The notes beneath the pieces are model-generated. The model made no database searches and was not told where the DNA came from. It worked only from the letters and a program-made list of their open reading frames with translations. From an uncultured Serinicoccus sp. (lineage in GTDB: Bacteria > Actinomycetota > Actinomycetes > Actinomycetales > Dermatophilaceae): DNA of 64,000 nucleotides. The stretch's first letter is position 1. Every line of letters begins with the position of its first letter. The stretch covers positions 1 through 64,000 of the forward strand of contig NZ_CANKYH010000012.1 in NCBI RefSeq assembly GCF_947487915.1. Reading direction: 5' to 3'. Of this stretch, positions 1 through 7,909 are shown piece after piece. The position numbers were made by a program, and so were the translations under genes.

Positions 1-110
1 ACGACCCCGGCGCCCCCTCCGGAGTCCAGCCCGACGACCCCGGCGCCCCCTCCGGAGTCCAGCCCGACGACCCCGGCGCCCCCTCCGGAGTCCAGCCCGA
101 CGACCCCGGC
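1..110. repeat. 33-bp tandem repeat, three perfect copies plus an 11-bp partial
   Basis: Positions 1-33, 34-66 and 67-99 are identical 33-mers; the first 11 bases recur at 100-110 before the sequence diverges. The period is a multiple of three, so each copy adds 11 residues to the overlapping open frame. The array probably continues to the left of the window. Confidence 0.95.
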
Positions 111-191
111 ACAGCCCGCGACCCGGACACGCGAGACATCCCGCCAGGAACGCCCTGGTCGTCCCCTCCGGACGCACCCCCACCCTTCTGA
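1..191 (+). CDS. C-terminal end of a protein with 11-residue tandem repeats (5' end outside window)
   Basis: The frame starting at base 3 is open from the window edge to a TGA at 189-191. It reads as repeats of DPGAPSGVQPD, followed by a Pro/Asp-rich tail ending in PPPF. Third codon positions are almost all G or C, as in the neighbouring genes, which supports this frame over the other two. Such Pro/Gly/Asp repeats usually form a disordered or surface-exposed tail. The body of the protein is not visible, so I cannot assign a function. The gene runs convergently into kynU. Confidence 0.6.
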   Translation, partial: DPGAPSGVQPDDPGAPSGVQPDDPGAPSGVQPDDPGTARDPDTRDIPPGTPWSSPPDAPPPF

Positions 192-203
192 GGACGGGGG
201 TGC
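174..203. terminator. Inverted repeat between convergent genes, possible bidirectional terminator
   Basis: GCACCCCC at 174-181 pairs perfectly with GGGGGTGC at 196-203 across a 14-nt loop that contains the stop codon of the left-hand gene. It ends just before the kynU stop codon. No T-run follows on either strand, so termination is only inferred. Confidence 0.35.
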
Positions 204-209
204 CGCCGC

Positions 210-1445
210 TCAGCGCTGCAGCTCCTCCAGGACGGCCTGCAGCCCGTGCCACACCTCGACGAAGGTGGTGGACAGCGGCGACAGGCCCAGCCGCAGCCCG
301 TCCGGGGAGCGGAAGTCGGGGATCACCCCGCGGTCCCAGAGCCGGGGGTATGCCTCCTCGAAGGCCGGGTGGCGCAGCGTCAGGTGACCGCCCCGCCGCT
401 CGTGCGCGCGCGGGCTCGCGACGACGACGCCCAGCTCGGTGGGCCACGACTCCACGACGGACCAGGCGAAGTCGGTGAGGCGCAGGGACTTGCGCCGCAC
501 CTCCTCGATGCCGGCCTCGGCGAGCAGCTGGGCACCCAGGCGCACCGGCACCATGCCGATGATCGGCGGGGTCCCGCTCACGAGGGCCCGGATGCCCGCG
601 GCGGGCTGGTAGCCCTGCTCCATGCGGAAGGGGTCGCGACGGCCCATCCAGCCCTGCACCGGCTGCTGCAGCGTCGGGAGGTCGTGGTGGCGGCGCGCGA
701 GGTAGGCGTGGGCGGGCGCCCCCGGCCCCCCGCACAGGTACTTGTAGTCGCAGCCCACGGCCGCGTCCCAGCCCCACTCGTCGGCCCGCACCGGGACCGA
801 GCCGGCGCTGTGGCTGGTGTCCCACAGGACGAGGGCGCCGGCGTCGTGCACCATCCCCGTGATGCGGGCCGCCTCGGCGACGAAGCCGGAGCGGTAGGCC
901 ACGTGCGAGAGCAGGACCACCCCGGCGCGCTCGCCCACGACATCCGCGACCTGCTCCGGGGTCACCCCGGCGGCCGGGGCGGCGTCGATCCACCGCAGGA
1001 CCAGACCACGCTCGGCCGCGACGCCCTCCGCGACGTAGCGGTCGGTCGGGAAGTTGTCGGTGTCGAGCACGAGCTCGCGACGTGCCGGGTCCGTCGCGAG
1101 CTGGTGGTCCACGAGGGCCCGGAGCACCTTGTAGAGCAGCACGGTGGTGGAGTCGGCCACCACCGTCTGGCCGGGGGCCGCGCTCAGGGCGGCCGCCCCG
1201 ACGAGGTCGCCGACCTCCTCCGGCCAGCGCATCCACCCCTCGTCCCAGGACCGGATGAGGCGGGTGCCCCACTCCTGCCGGACGAAGCGCTCCATCTCCT
1301 GCGCGGCCCCGGCGACGGGGCGACCCAGCGAGTTGCCGTCCAGGTAGGCCACCACGCCGTCGGCCTGCTCGAAGCGGGGCACGAAGGGCGCCAGCGGGTC
1401 CTGGGCGTCGAGCTCCTGCGCGTGCTGCAGGTCGGGGTCAACCAC
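210..1445 (-). CDS. kynU: Kynureninase
   Basis: PLP-dependent hydrolase that splits kynurenine into anthranilate and alanine (3-hydroxykynurenine into 3-hydroxyanthranilate). Family landmarks are YLDGNSLGRP near the N-terminus, the DTDNFPTDRYV block, WDTSHSAG, and the PLP-binding lysine in DYKYLCGGPGAPA near residue 235. The length of about 411 residues is normal. I prefer the GTG at 1445 because a GGAGG lies 8 nt upstream; the GTG at 1454 falls inside that GGAGGTG. The gene overlaps the end of kynA and is the last gene of the operon. Kynurenine formamidase, the step between KynA and KynU, is not in the window. Confidence 0.93.
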   Translation of the reverse strand: MVDPDLQHAQELDAQDPLAPFVPRFEQADGVVAYLDGNSLGRPVAGAAQEMERFVRQEWGTRLIRSWDEGWMRWPEEVGDLVGAAALSAAPGQTVVADSTTVLLYKVLRALVDHQLATDPARRELVLDTDNFPTDRYVAEGVAAERGLVLRWIDAAPAAGVTPEQVADVVGERAGVVLLSHVAYRSGFVAEAARITGMVHDAGALVLWDTSHSAGSVPVRADEWGWDAAVGCDYKYLCGGPGAPAHAYLARRHHDLPTLQQPVQGWMGRRDPFRMEQGYQPAAGIRALVSGTPPIIGMVPVRLGAQLLAEAGIEEVRRKSLRLTDFAWSVVESWPTELGVVVASPRAHERRGGHLTLRHPAFEEAYPRLWDRGVIPDFRSPDGLRLGLSPLSTTFVEVWHGLQAVLEELQR

Positions 1446-2382
1446 GACCGTCACCTCCGTGGTAGCCCTCGGGCTCGACGTCCTGGATGGCCGAGCGCAC
1501 GTCGTAGAGCTCGGGGAAGAAAGTCAGGTCCAGGGCGCGGCGCAGGAAGGGGGTCCCGCTCGATCCCCCGGTGCCACGCTTGCTGCCAATGATGCGCTCC
1601 ACCGTCTTGAGGTGACGGAAGCGCCATACCTGGAAGTTGTCCTCGAGGTCGACCAGCTCCTCGGCCGTCTCGTACTCCGCCCAGAACCGCTGGGGGTCGG
1701 CGTAGACGCGCCCCAACGCCTCGACCACGCCCGGGTGGGAGTGGTAGGGCTGGGAGACGTCGCGGCCCAGCACCTCGGCGGGGATCGCGTGGCCGCGACG
1801 GGCGAGCCAGGCCAGCACCTCGTCGTAGAGGCTCGGCCGGTGCAGCAGCCGGACCAGCTCGTCGTGCTGCGCCTCGTCGTGGGCGAAGACGGGGAGCATG
1901 CCGGCGTTCTTGTTGCCGAGCATGAACTCCACCGCGCGGTACTGCCAGCTCTGGAAGCCCGAGCCGGTGGCCAGGAAGGCCCGGAACCGGGCGTACTCGC
2001 TGGGGGTCAGCGTCGCCAGCACCGACCACTGCTCGGTCATGGACGCCTGGATGTGCTTGACCCGGGCGATCCGCTTGAGCGCCTGCCGGTGGTCGTCGGC
2101 ACCCATGAGCTCGCAGGCACTGGTCAGCTCGTGGATCACCAGGCGCAGCCACAGCTCGGTCGTCTGGTGCTGGATGATGAAGAGCAGCTCGTCGTGCTGG
2201 GGAGGCGTCGCGCGCGGGTGCTGCGCCGACAGCAGGGTGGGCAGGTCGAGGTAGGCGCCGTAGGAGAGGTTGCGCCCGAAGTCGTCCTCGATCCCGTGCT
2301 CGAGGTCGCGCTGGGCCCGGGTGTGCCGGGTCACCGGGTCATCGCCCCGTGCCCCGCCGGCCACCGGGTCCGACCCGCTCAT
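1438..2382 (-). CDS. kynA: Tryptophan 2,3-dioxygenase
   Basis: Heme enzyme that opens the indole ring of tryptophan to give N-formylkynurenine, the first step of the kynurenine pathway. The protein has 314 residues and carries the signature FRHLKTVERIIG followed by SKRGTGGSSG; the histidine near residue 257 is the expected proximal heme ligand. The N-terminal HDELLFIIQHQTTELW block is the conserved substrate-pocket region. The ATG overlaps the SIS-gene stop as ATGA (2379-2382), so translation is probably coupled to the upstream manB-type genes. It may supply anthranilate or NAD precursors, or simply degrade tryptophan. Confidence 0.94.
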   Translation of the reverse strand: MSGSDPVAGGARGDDPVTRHTRAQRDLEHGIEDDFGRNLSYGAYLDLPTLLSAQHPRATPPQHDELLFIIQHQTTELWLRLVIHELTSACELMGADDHRQALKRIARVKHIQASMTEQWSVLATLTPSEYARFRAFLATGSGFQSWQYRAVEFMLGNKNAGMLPVFAHDEAQHDELVRLLHRPSLYDEVLAWLARRGHAIPAEVLGRDVSQPYHSHPGVVEALGRVYADPQRFWAEYETAEELVDLEDNFQVWRFRHLKTVERIIGSKRGTGGSSGTPFLRRALDLTFFPELYDVRSAIQDVEPEGYHGGDGRG

Positions 2383-3671
2383 CGGGTGCGGTCCCGCAGG
2401 TCGGCGACGTGCGGCGAGACCGAGGGGTCCAGTCCCAACCCGATCGCGAGGTAGGTCGCGGCGAAGTCGACGGCGGCCACGTGGTCGGCGAGCCGGACGA
2501 TCGGCGGGCCGCTCTCGGCCTGCACCTCCATGACCCGCACGCCCGCCTCACGCGCGGTGGTGAGCACCGCGTCGGTCAGTGCCTCCGCCTGCTCGGACTC
2601 CCGCGTGGGCGGCTCCGCCGGCGCGTCGCGCAGCATGAGCAGCCCCAGCCGCGGCGGGGCCGGACCGTCGAGATAGGGGTCGGCGAAGAGGTCGTCCCGT
2701 CGGCCCCCGTCACCGGGGCCGGTGGGGCGCTCCATGAGCTCGCCCTCCGGCTCGGCGAAGTGGTGCGGCTCCCAGCGCGAGGTGTCGATGTCCCCCAACC
2801 GGATCCGCGCGTCGTCGTAGGTGCCGGGGCGGCGGCCGCCGATGGCGGTGTAGGGCCCGTCGAAGCAGGCGACGATGCCGCTGGCCGCGTCGGGCAGCTC
2901 GCCGAAGGTCGCCGGGATGCGCGCCGTACGGGCCAGCATCGAGGCGGCGCGTGCCGCGGCCACACCGCCCAGCGGCCCGTCGCCAAGGACCACCGGCACG
3001 GTCTCGGCCAGCTGCACGGCCAGCACCTTCGCGGGGTTGACGAAGGCGTCCGAGGAGGGCCGGAACTCCTCGGCGCGGGTGTCGAGCCGGTCGGCGACGC
3101 CGACGACCATGTCCGGAGAGGCCTCGAGCAGGCCGAGACGGTCGGCCCCGATGAGCACCGGGGTCAGCAGGGTCCAGAGGGCGGTGCGCGAGCTCGTGCG
3201 CCCACCGCTGCCCACCCCGACGTGCACCCCGCGGGCACGCCGGCACACCTCGGCCAGGGGCGAGTCGTCAGCCCCGACGGTGAGCAGCATCGCCCCGCGG
3301 CGCGCCGCCTCGGCGGCCACGGCCAACGGCCCCGGCGCACGCCCGGAGAGGGACACGGCGACCACGAGGTCCATCGGGCCCACCCAGCCCGGCAGCGGCA
3401 GGTTGCGCCTGGCCTGGACGGGGACCGGTGAGCCCGGCTCCGCGAGCAGCTCCAGGACCTCGGCGACGATCGAGGAGCCGCCGATGGCCGCCACGAGGAC
3501 CGATCTCGGCCGCTCGCTGCGGGCCAGCCGGTCGATGCCGGCCTCCTCGGTCAGGGTCATCGCCTCGCGCACCTGGGCGCCGGCACTCGCGAGGGCGCGC
3601 AGGGTCTCCCGGGAGTCCTTGCGGGCCAGCTCGTCGGGGTCGTCGAGCAGCGCTTCGTCGATGTAGGGCAC
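2379..3671 (-). CDS. SIS-domain sugar-phosphate isomerase, phosphoglucose/phosphomannose isomerase type
   Basis: About 430 residues with a SIS sugar-isomerase fold: the IGGSSIVAEVLELL segment, VAVSLSGRAPG near residues 100-110, and a C-terminal half resembling bacterial/archaeal bifunctional PGI/PMI. Isomerisation of fructose-6-phosphate to mannose-6-phosphate, feeding ManB, is the likely role given the context. An open frame extends upstream to 3797 but runs into the Trm112-like gene. The GTG at 3671 has GGAGGT four nt upstream and begins VPYIDEALLDDP, so I start there. In mycobacteria a gene of this type also sits next to manB. Confidence 0.8.
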   Translation of the reverse strand: MPYIDEALLDDPDELARKDSRETLRALASAGAQVREAMTLTEEAGIDRLARSERPRSVLVAAIGGSSIVAEVLELLAEPGSPVPVQARRNLPLPGWVGPMDLVVAVSLSGRAPGPLAVAAEAARRGAMLLTVGADDSPLAEVCRRARGVHVGVGSGGRTSSRTALWTLLTPVLIGADRLGLLEASPDMVVGVADRLDTRAEEFRPSSDAFVNPAKVLAVQLAETVPVVLGDGPLGGVAAARAASMLARTARIPATFGELPDAASGIVACFDGPYTAIGGRRPGTYDDARIRLGDIDTSRWEPHHFAEPEGELMERPTGPGDGGRRDDLFADPYLDGPAPPRLGLLMLRDAPAEPPTRESEQAEALTDAVLTTAREAGVRVMEVQAESGPPIVRLADHVAAVDFAATYLAIGLGLDPSVSPHVADLRDRTR

Positions 3672-3688
3672 GTGACCTCCGCAGCGGC

Positions 3689-3904
3689 TCAGTCGGTGAC
3701 CGTGACGACGTCGGCGTCGTCGACGAGGAGGACGGGTATGCCGTCGCGCCAGGGGTAGCGCCGACGCCGCCCCGGCCCGTCGCAGTCCTCGGCGCACTCG
3801 AGCACGGGCGCGCCGTGCTCGTCGGTCCGGTCGAGGAGCTCGTGGTGCCCCACCGGGCAGCGCAGGATGCTGCGCACCCAGGGGTCGTACTCCGGTCGCG
3901 CCAT
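3689..3904 (-). CDS. Trm112-family small zinc-ribbon-like protein
   Basis: This 71-residue protein has the Trm112/YcaR pattern: a short N-terminal helix, RSILRCPVGHHELL, a second cysteine pair in LECAEDCDGPG, then YPWRDGIPVLLVDDA, which matches the family ending YPIRDGIPVML. The family includes small scaffold or activator proteins; in bacteria its role is mostly unknown. Its position between manB and the SIS isomerase is typical of actinobacteria. The Ile of GIP is coded by ATA, a codon otherwise rare here, because it falls in the repeated 8-mer GGTATGCC (3735-3742). Confidence 0.85.
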   Translation of the reverse strand: MARPEYDPWVRSILRCPVGHHELLDRTDEHGAPVLECAEDCDGPGRRRRYPWRDGIPVLLVDDADVVTVTD

Positions 3905-3905
3905 C

Positions 3906-5318
3906 TCAGGCCTCCTGTCTCACGAGCGCCAGGACGGCGTCCCGGACGCGGACCATCGTCTCACCGTCCTGCGCCTCGACGTTGAGCCGCAGCAGCGACT
4001 CGGTGTTGCTGGCCCGCAGGGACACCCACCAGAAGGGGTCCTCGTCACGACTCATGAGCAGCCCGTCGCCCGCCCGCTCCAGGGCCCCGTGGGCGCGTGC
4101 CCAGCCGCGGACCCGGTCCGTGGCGGCGGCGACGTCGTCCACGCCGCTGTTGATCTCGCCCGAGGCGACGTAGGGGTCGACGGGGGCGAGCAGGGCGGAC
4201 AGGGTGCCCTGCTGCCGCCCCAGCGCGGCCAGCACGTGCAGCGCCGCGAGCAGCCCGCTGTCGGCATACCAGAAGTCGCGGAAGTAGTAGTGGGCAGAGT
4301 GCTCGGCACCGAAGACCGCGCCGTGCTGCGCCATGCGCTCCTTGACGAAGGAGTGGCCGACGGGCGAGCGCACCAGGTGAGCACCAGCGCCCGCGACCGC
4401 CTCCTCCACGCCGCGGGGGACGACCGAGCCGTGGACCACCGTGATGTCCCCCGGGCTCCTCCCCGCGGCGACGTCGCGGGCGATCTCGCGGGTCGCGATG
4501 AGGGTGGCCACGGCACCGGCCGGGACCTGGACGCCACGCTCGTCGACGAGGACGACCCGGTCGGCGTCCCCGTCGAACGCGAGCCCGAGGTCCGCGCCGG
4601 ACCGGACGACGGCGTCCTGCAGGTCGCGGACGTTGGCGGGGTCGAGGGGGTTGGCCTCGTGGTGGGGGAAGGTGCCGTCGAGCTCGAAGTAGAGCGGGTC
4701 GACGCTGATCGGCAGGCCCTCGATCCCGAGCACGGCCGGCACGGTGAGGCCCGCCATGGCGTTGCCGGCGTCCACCACCAGGCGCAGCGGTCGGATGCCC
4801 TCGAGGTCGACCAGCGAGTGCAGGTGGGCGGCGTAGTCCGGCAGGACGTCCGCGTGGCGGACCGTCCCCGCCGGGCCGGCCGGCAGCGTGTGCAGGGCAC
4901 CGCGGTCGAGCAGCCACTGGGCGAGGTCCCTGATCTCGCCCAGCCCGGACTCCTGGCCCACGGGACGCGCCCCGGCGCGGCACAGCTTGATCCCGTTGTA
5001 GCCCGCCGGGTTGTGGCTGGCGGTCACCATGGCACCCGGCCGGCCGGACGACCCGCTGGCGTAGTAGAGGGCGTCCGTGGAGCACAGGCCGAGCACGGTG
5101 ACGTCCACCCCCTGCGACCGCGCTCCCTCGAGGACGGCGTCGGCCAGTGCGGGCGAGGACTCCCGCATGTCCCTCCCGAGCACCATCTCCCGGTGTCCTT
5201 CGGGCAGGACGACGACCTGGGCGAAGGCGGCACCGAGCGCTCGCGCGACTTCCGGGGTCAGGGGGCCGGGGACGCGGCCCCGGATGTCATAGGCCGTGAT
5301 GACGTCGGCGACCTGCAT
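3906..5318 (-). CDS. manB: Phosphomannomutase/phosphoglucomutase
   Basis: 470-residue alpha-D-phosphohexomutase that interconverts mannose-6-phosphate and mannose-1-phosphate (and probably the glucose forms) for GDP-mannose and envelope glycan synthesis. Visible motifs are the phosphoserine loop TASHNP (Ser near residue 100), the Mg-binding loop FDGDADR near 248-254, and the C-terminal phosphate-binding segment with ASNTES. The ATG at 5318 has a clear GGAGGGAG. One nucleotide separates its stop from the Trm112-like start, and 24 nt separate it from the DUF3499 gene upstream. Confidence 0.93.
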   Translation of the reverse strand: MQVADVITAYDIRGRVPGPLTPEVARALGAAFAQVVVLPEGHREMVLGRDMRESSPALADAVLEGARSQGVDVTVLGLCSTDALYYASGSSGRPGAMVTASHNPAGYNGIKLCRAGARPVGQESGLGEIRDLAQWLLDRGALHTLPAGPAGTVRHADVLPDYAAHLHSLVDLEGIRPLRLVVDAGNAMAGLTVPAVLGIEGLPISVDPLYFELDGTFPHHEANPLDPANVRDLQDAVVRSGADLGLAFDGDADRVVLVDERGVQVPAGAVATLIATREIARDVAAGRSPGDITVVHGSVVPRGVEEAVAGAGAHLVRSPVGHSFVKERMAQHGAVFGAEHSAHYYFRDFWYADSGLLAALHVLAALGRQQGTLSALLAPVDPYVASGEINSGVDDVAAATDRVRGWARAHGALERAGDGLLMSRDEDPFWWVSLRASNTESLLRLNVEAQDGETMVRVRDAVLALVRQEA

Positions 5319-5342
5319 GCCGTGCTCCCTCCACCGACCCCG

Positions 5343-5711
5343 TCAGCGGTCGCGGAGCACGCGCAGGTGACCCCGACGGGCGATCTCGGTGACGGTCGCG
5401 CCCTCGCGCTGGGCGGCGTCCTGGTCGACCCGCACGATCGTGCCTCGGTGCTCCCGCACGGCATCGGCCAGCGCGGCGAGGTCGTCGACCGGGGGGCGGG
5501 GCTCGCCCTCGGGCAGCTCCAGGCGCACGACGTCCCACCCCCGAGGGGCGGTGAGCCGGGTGGCGTGCTCCTCGCAGAGGTCGTAGCTGTGCGGCTCGGC
5601 ATACGTCGCCAAGGGCCCCAGCACGGCGGTCTGCTCCGCGTAGACGTAGGTGAGCGTCGACGTGGCGGGGCGGACGCACGCCGTCTTCGAGCACTGGCGA
5701 GTGAGGGTCAC
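5343..5711 (-). CDS. DUF3499 family protein
   Basis: A 122-residue protein that matches the actinobacterial DUF3499 pattern: TRQCSKTACVRPATSTLTYVYA, then TAVLGPLATYAEPHSYDLCEEHATRLTAPRGWDVV. The CxxxxC pair and the later CxxH suggest a zinc-binding unit, but the function is unknown. I choose the GTG at 5711 because a -10-like TAGAGT ends 7 nt before it and there is no Shine-Dalgarno; a GTG at 5720 in the same frame is the alternative. It is the first gene of the operon ending in kynU and is divergent from the zincin-like gene, as in mycobacteria. Confidence 0.85.
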   Translation of the reverse strand: MTLTRQCSKTACVRPATSTLTYVYAEQTAVLGPLATYAEPHSYDLCEEHATRLTAPRGWDVVRLELPEGEPRPPVDDLAALADAVREHRGTIVRVDQDAAQREGATVTEIARRGHLRVLRDR

Positions 5712-5718
5712 GCCCGAC

Positions 5719-5724
5719 ACTCTA
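5719..5724 (-). promoter_or_regulatory. -10 element of DUF3499-manB-kyn operon
   Basis: TAGAGT with 7 nt to the GTG at 5711; no Shine-Dalgarno lies between, so the transcript is probably leaderless. I could not pick a convincing -35. Confidence 0.55.
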
Positions 5725-5787
5725 GGCGCCCGCACCCACCAACCCGTGCTGCCACCCCGTGGCGGGCGGGACTGCTGCCCGGTGGCC

Positions 5788-5793
5788 TAGGGT
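5788..5793 (+). promoter_or_regulatory. -10 element of zincin-like gene
   Basis: TAGGGT ends 7 nt before the ATG at 5801. It is the divergent partner of the element at 5719-5724; the two lie 63 bp apart. Confidence 0.55.
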
Positions 5794-5800
5794 CGCGACC

Positions 5801-6187
5801 ATGAGCAGGCACCGGGACCGACGGGGGCACGGGATGCGGGGTCCGCTGGCGCGGCCGGGCGTCCCGGTCATGCGCACGCGCCGGGACCGATTCGACGAGC
5901 TCGTCCTCGACGCGGCCGAGACCCTCGAGCGGCGGCTCGACGCGCCCCTGGGTGTGGAGCTGGCCGTCGAGGAGGTCCCGCCGTCGGACCCCGCGCCGTG
6001 GGAGCACGGTGTCGCGCTCGGTCGGTTGTTCCCCGCCGAGCGGGGCGTCCCGGCCCGCCTGGTCGTCTACCGCCGCCCTGTCGAGCACCGGGCGGTCGAC
6101 GAGAGCGAGCTGGCCTCGCTCGTCACCGAAGTCGTGGTCGAGCAGGTGGCGCGCATGCTGGGCCGGGACCCCGACGACCTGGTCTGA
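5801..6187 (+). CDS. Zincin-like metallopeptidase-family protein with a degenerate metal site
   Basis: About 128 residues in the actinobacterial family found next to DUF3499 (mycobacterial Rv3259 type). After MRGPLARPGVP there is FDELVLDAAETLERR, then VVYRRPVEHRA and a C-terminal helix LVTEVVVEQVARMLG. Authentic zincins have HExxH at this helix. Here the first position is Thr-Glu and the second His is missing, so zinc catalysis looks unlikely. An in-frame upstream ATG exists, but the ATG at 5801 sits exactly 7 nt after TAGGGT. Confidence 0.75.
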   Translation: MSRHRDRRGHGMRGPLARPGVPVMRTRRDRFDELVLDAAETLERRLDAPLGVELAVEEVPPSDPAPWEHGVALGRLFPAERGVPARLVVYRRPVEHRAVDESELASLVTEVVVEQVARMLGRDPDDLV

Positions 6188-6215
6188 GCGGACAGAGAGC
6201 CCCCCGCGCGGTGCT

Positions 6216-6225
6216 GGTGATCACC
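6216..6225. repeat. Palindrome GGTGATCACC in a convergent intergenic gap
   Basis: The perfect 10-bp palindrome lies between two gene ends. Related copies follow at 6241-6250 (GGTGGTCACC) and in the end of the DUF5719 gene near 6268, making a short array of similar half-sites. It could act as a transcript-end structure or protein site. Nothing else is visible in this 66-bp gap. Confidence 0.35.
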
Positions 6226-6253
6226 GGAGGGGGCAACACTGGTGGTCACCGGA

Positions 6254-7909
6254 TCAGGGGACGACGCTGGTGATCGCGGTGACCTCTCGGGTCCACGGGA
6301 CGGCACGCAGGGTCGTCGCCGCTCGGTAGGGACCGAGGTCGTCCTGACCGGTGAGGTGCAGCGCCGCGGCGAGTCCTGGCATCGTCGCGCCCCCAGGACG
6401 CACCCACACCGCCGAGGTCCCGGCAGGGATCTCGACCAGGGCGCTGGTGTCGTTGTCCAGGTCCACGGTCCGCGAGGTCGTGCCACCCTCGCGGGTCCGC
6501 AGGAGGACCTCGGCAGTCGTCGCGTCCAACGCGGCGAGCGACAGCTCCACCTCGGCCCCGGGGACATCGGTGAGGTCGGGCACGGCGATGCCGAGCGGCC
6601 GCACGGCGAGGGCCGTGGCGGGCAGCCAGGTGAGGTCACCGGCGGGGCGCACGACCTCGGAGCCGTCCGCGGGCGCCTCGGTGGTGGCCGCGGGCGCCTC
6701 GGTGGTGGCCGCCGTCTCGTCCGCCCCGGTGCCAGTCGCCTCCTGCGACTCCTCGAGGGGGTCGTCCCCGGAGGGAGCGACCCGGACCTGCAGCGACGCG
6801 GTGACCGGGGCGTCCGCCCGCAGCCGCAGCCCGGCCACGCCCTCGTCCAGCCCGGCGAGCGGGACGTCCACGGTGGACCCGGCCGGCACCCGCACGGCGG
6901 CGGGGTCGGGGGTCGCGGGGCCCGTCTCCGTCACCGAGCCCAGCTCCACCACGGCCGGCCCCTCCGGGGCGAGGACGCGCAGGACGAGGTCCGTGCCGTC
7001 TCCGCCCGAGGGGACGGGGGGCACGACCAGGTCCCGAGCGGGTGCGGCGGCAGGAGACGTGACGGTCGTCCCGAGCTCGGTGGTCCCGTCCCGGTAGGTC
7101 TCGACCAGCTGGGCCGCGACCTGGCCTCCCTCGGCCCGCACCCTGAGGGCCGGCGCCTGCACTCCGTCCGCCAGGGCGTCGACGGGTCGCACCAGCCGGC
7201 CACCGGCGGGCACCACGAGACCGGCGCCCCCGGTGACCCGGACCGGTCCGGCCTCGCCGCGCAGCTCCACGTCGACGAGCACCGGGTCGGCCCCGGGGTT
7301 GGTCAGGACGAGGCTCTCGGTCCGCCCCGGCTCGGCGCCCCCTGCCAGCACCCACTGGTCCTCGGACGGCGCCACGCACCCGGACAGGGCCGCGCCGCGC
7401 GGCGACGTGGCCGTCTGCTCCGCCCCGGCGCCGACGAGGACCTGCCCGGCCACCAGGCCCGCGGCGTCGCCGCCCGTGGCGAGGACCAGCGCCGAGTCCC
7501 CCGCCGCCAGCGGTACGCCGTCGGCCGCCTCCCCCAGCGGCACGGGGTCGGCGGCGACCCCCTGCGGCCCGAGGACCTGCAGGCTGCCCGCCCCCGGCCC
7601 GTCGCCGGGCAGCAGCTGCTCGGGCGCGGTGACGGCCCGCGCCCGGCCCGGGAGGCCCTCACGGCCCGCGCAGGCCAGGGCGGCCTGCTCGACCAGCGCC
7701 TGCTCCCCCGCGTCGGCGGAGGCGTCGGCGGAGGCGTCGGCCGTGGCGTCGGCGGAAGAGGTCGGCCCGGTCGTCGGCGTCGCACCCGGGCCCTGGCCGG
7801 CACCCCACCCTCCCGGCACCGTGCTGGTCCAGGCCAGCGCGGCCACGGCTGCGGCCGCCAGGGCCGGCCGCAGCCAGACGGCCGCACGGGACCCGTCGTC
7901 ATCGCTCAC
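6254..7909 (-). CDS. DUF5719 family membrane-anchored/secreted protein
   Basis: 551 residues. An N-terminal hydrophobic segment (LRPALAAAAVAALAWTSTV, about residues 12-30) acts as a signal or anchor. A low-complexity Ala/Thr/Asp/Ser linker from a 12-bp DNA repeat (near 7715-7760) follows, then beta-rich extracellular modules with VLTNPGADPVLVDVEL and WVRPGGATMPGLAAALHLTG. These features match the actinobacterial DUF5719 family, which regularly follows a large glycosyltransferase. The GTG start overlaps the glycosyltransferase stop as GTGA (7906-7909). Role unknown; a cell-envelope function is inferred from context. Confidence 0.75.
   Translation of the reverse strand: MSDDDGSRAAVWLRPALAAAAVAALAWTSTVPGGWGAGQGPGATPTTGPTSSADATADASADASADAGEQALVEQAALACAGREGLPGRARAVTAPEQLLPGDGPGAGSLQVLGPQGVAADPVPLGEAADGVPLAAGDSALVLATGGDAAGLVAGQVLVGAGAEQTATSPRGAALSGCVAPSEDQWVLAGGAEPGRTESLVLTNPGADPVLVDVELRGEAGPVRVTGGAGLVVPAGGRLVRPVDALADGVQAPALRVRAEGGQVAAQLVETYRDGTTELGTTVTSPAAAPARDLVVPPVPSGGDGTDLVLRVLAPEGPAVVELGSVTETGPATPDPAAVRVPAGSTVDVPLAGLDEGVAGLRLRADAPVTASLQVRVAPSGDDPLEESQEATGTGADETAATTEAPAATTEAPADGSEVVRPAGDLTWLPATALAVRPLGIAVPDLTDVPGAEVELSLAALDATTAEVLLRTREGGTTSRTVDLDNDTSALVEIPAGTSAVWVRPGGATMPGLAAALHLTGQDDLGPYRAATTLRAVPWTREVTAITSVVP

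Noticed and set aside
3672-3797. N-terminal extension of the SIS-domain gene
   Set aside because: The extra residues are Arg-rich and lie over the Trm112-like gene; a GTG with good GGAGGT at 3671 explains the start.
3867-5804. Long plus-strand open frame of about 645 codons across manB
   Set aside because: It is antisense to manB, DUF3499 and the Trm112-like gene, which match known families in full. Long antisense frames are expected at this GC content.
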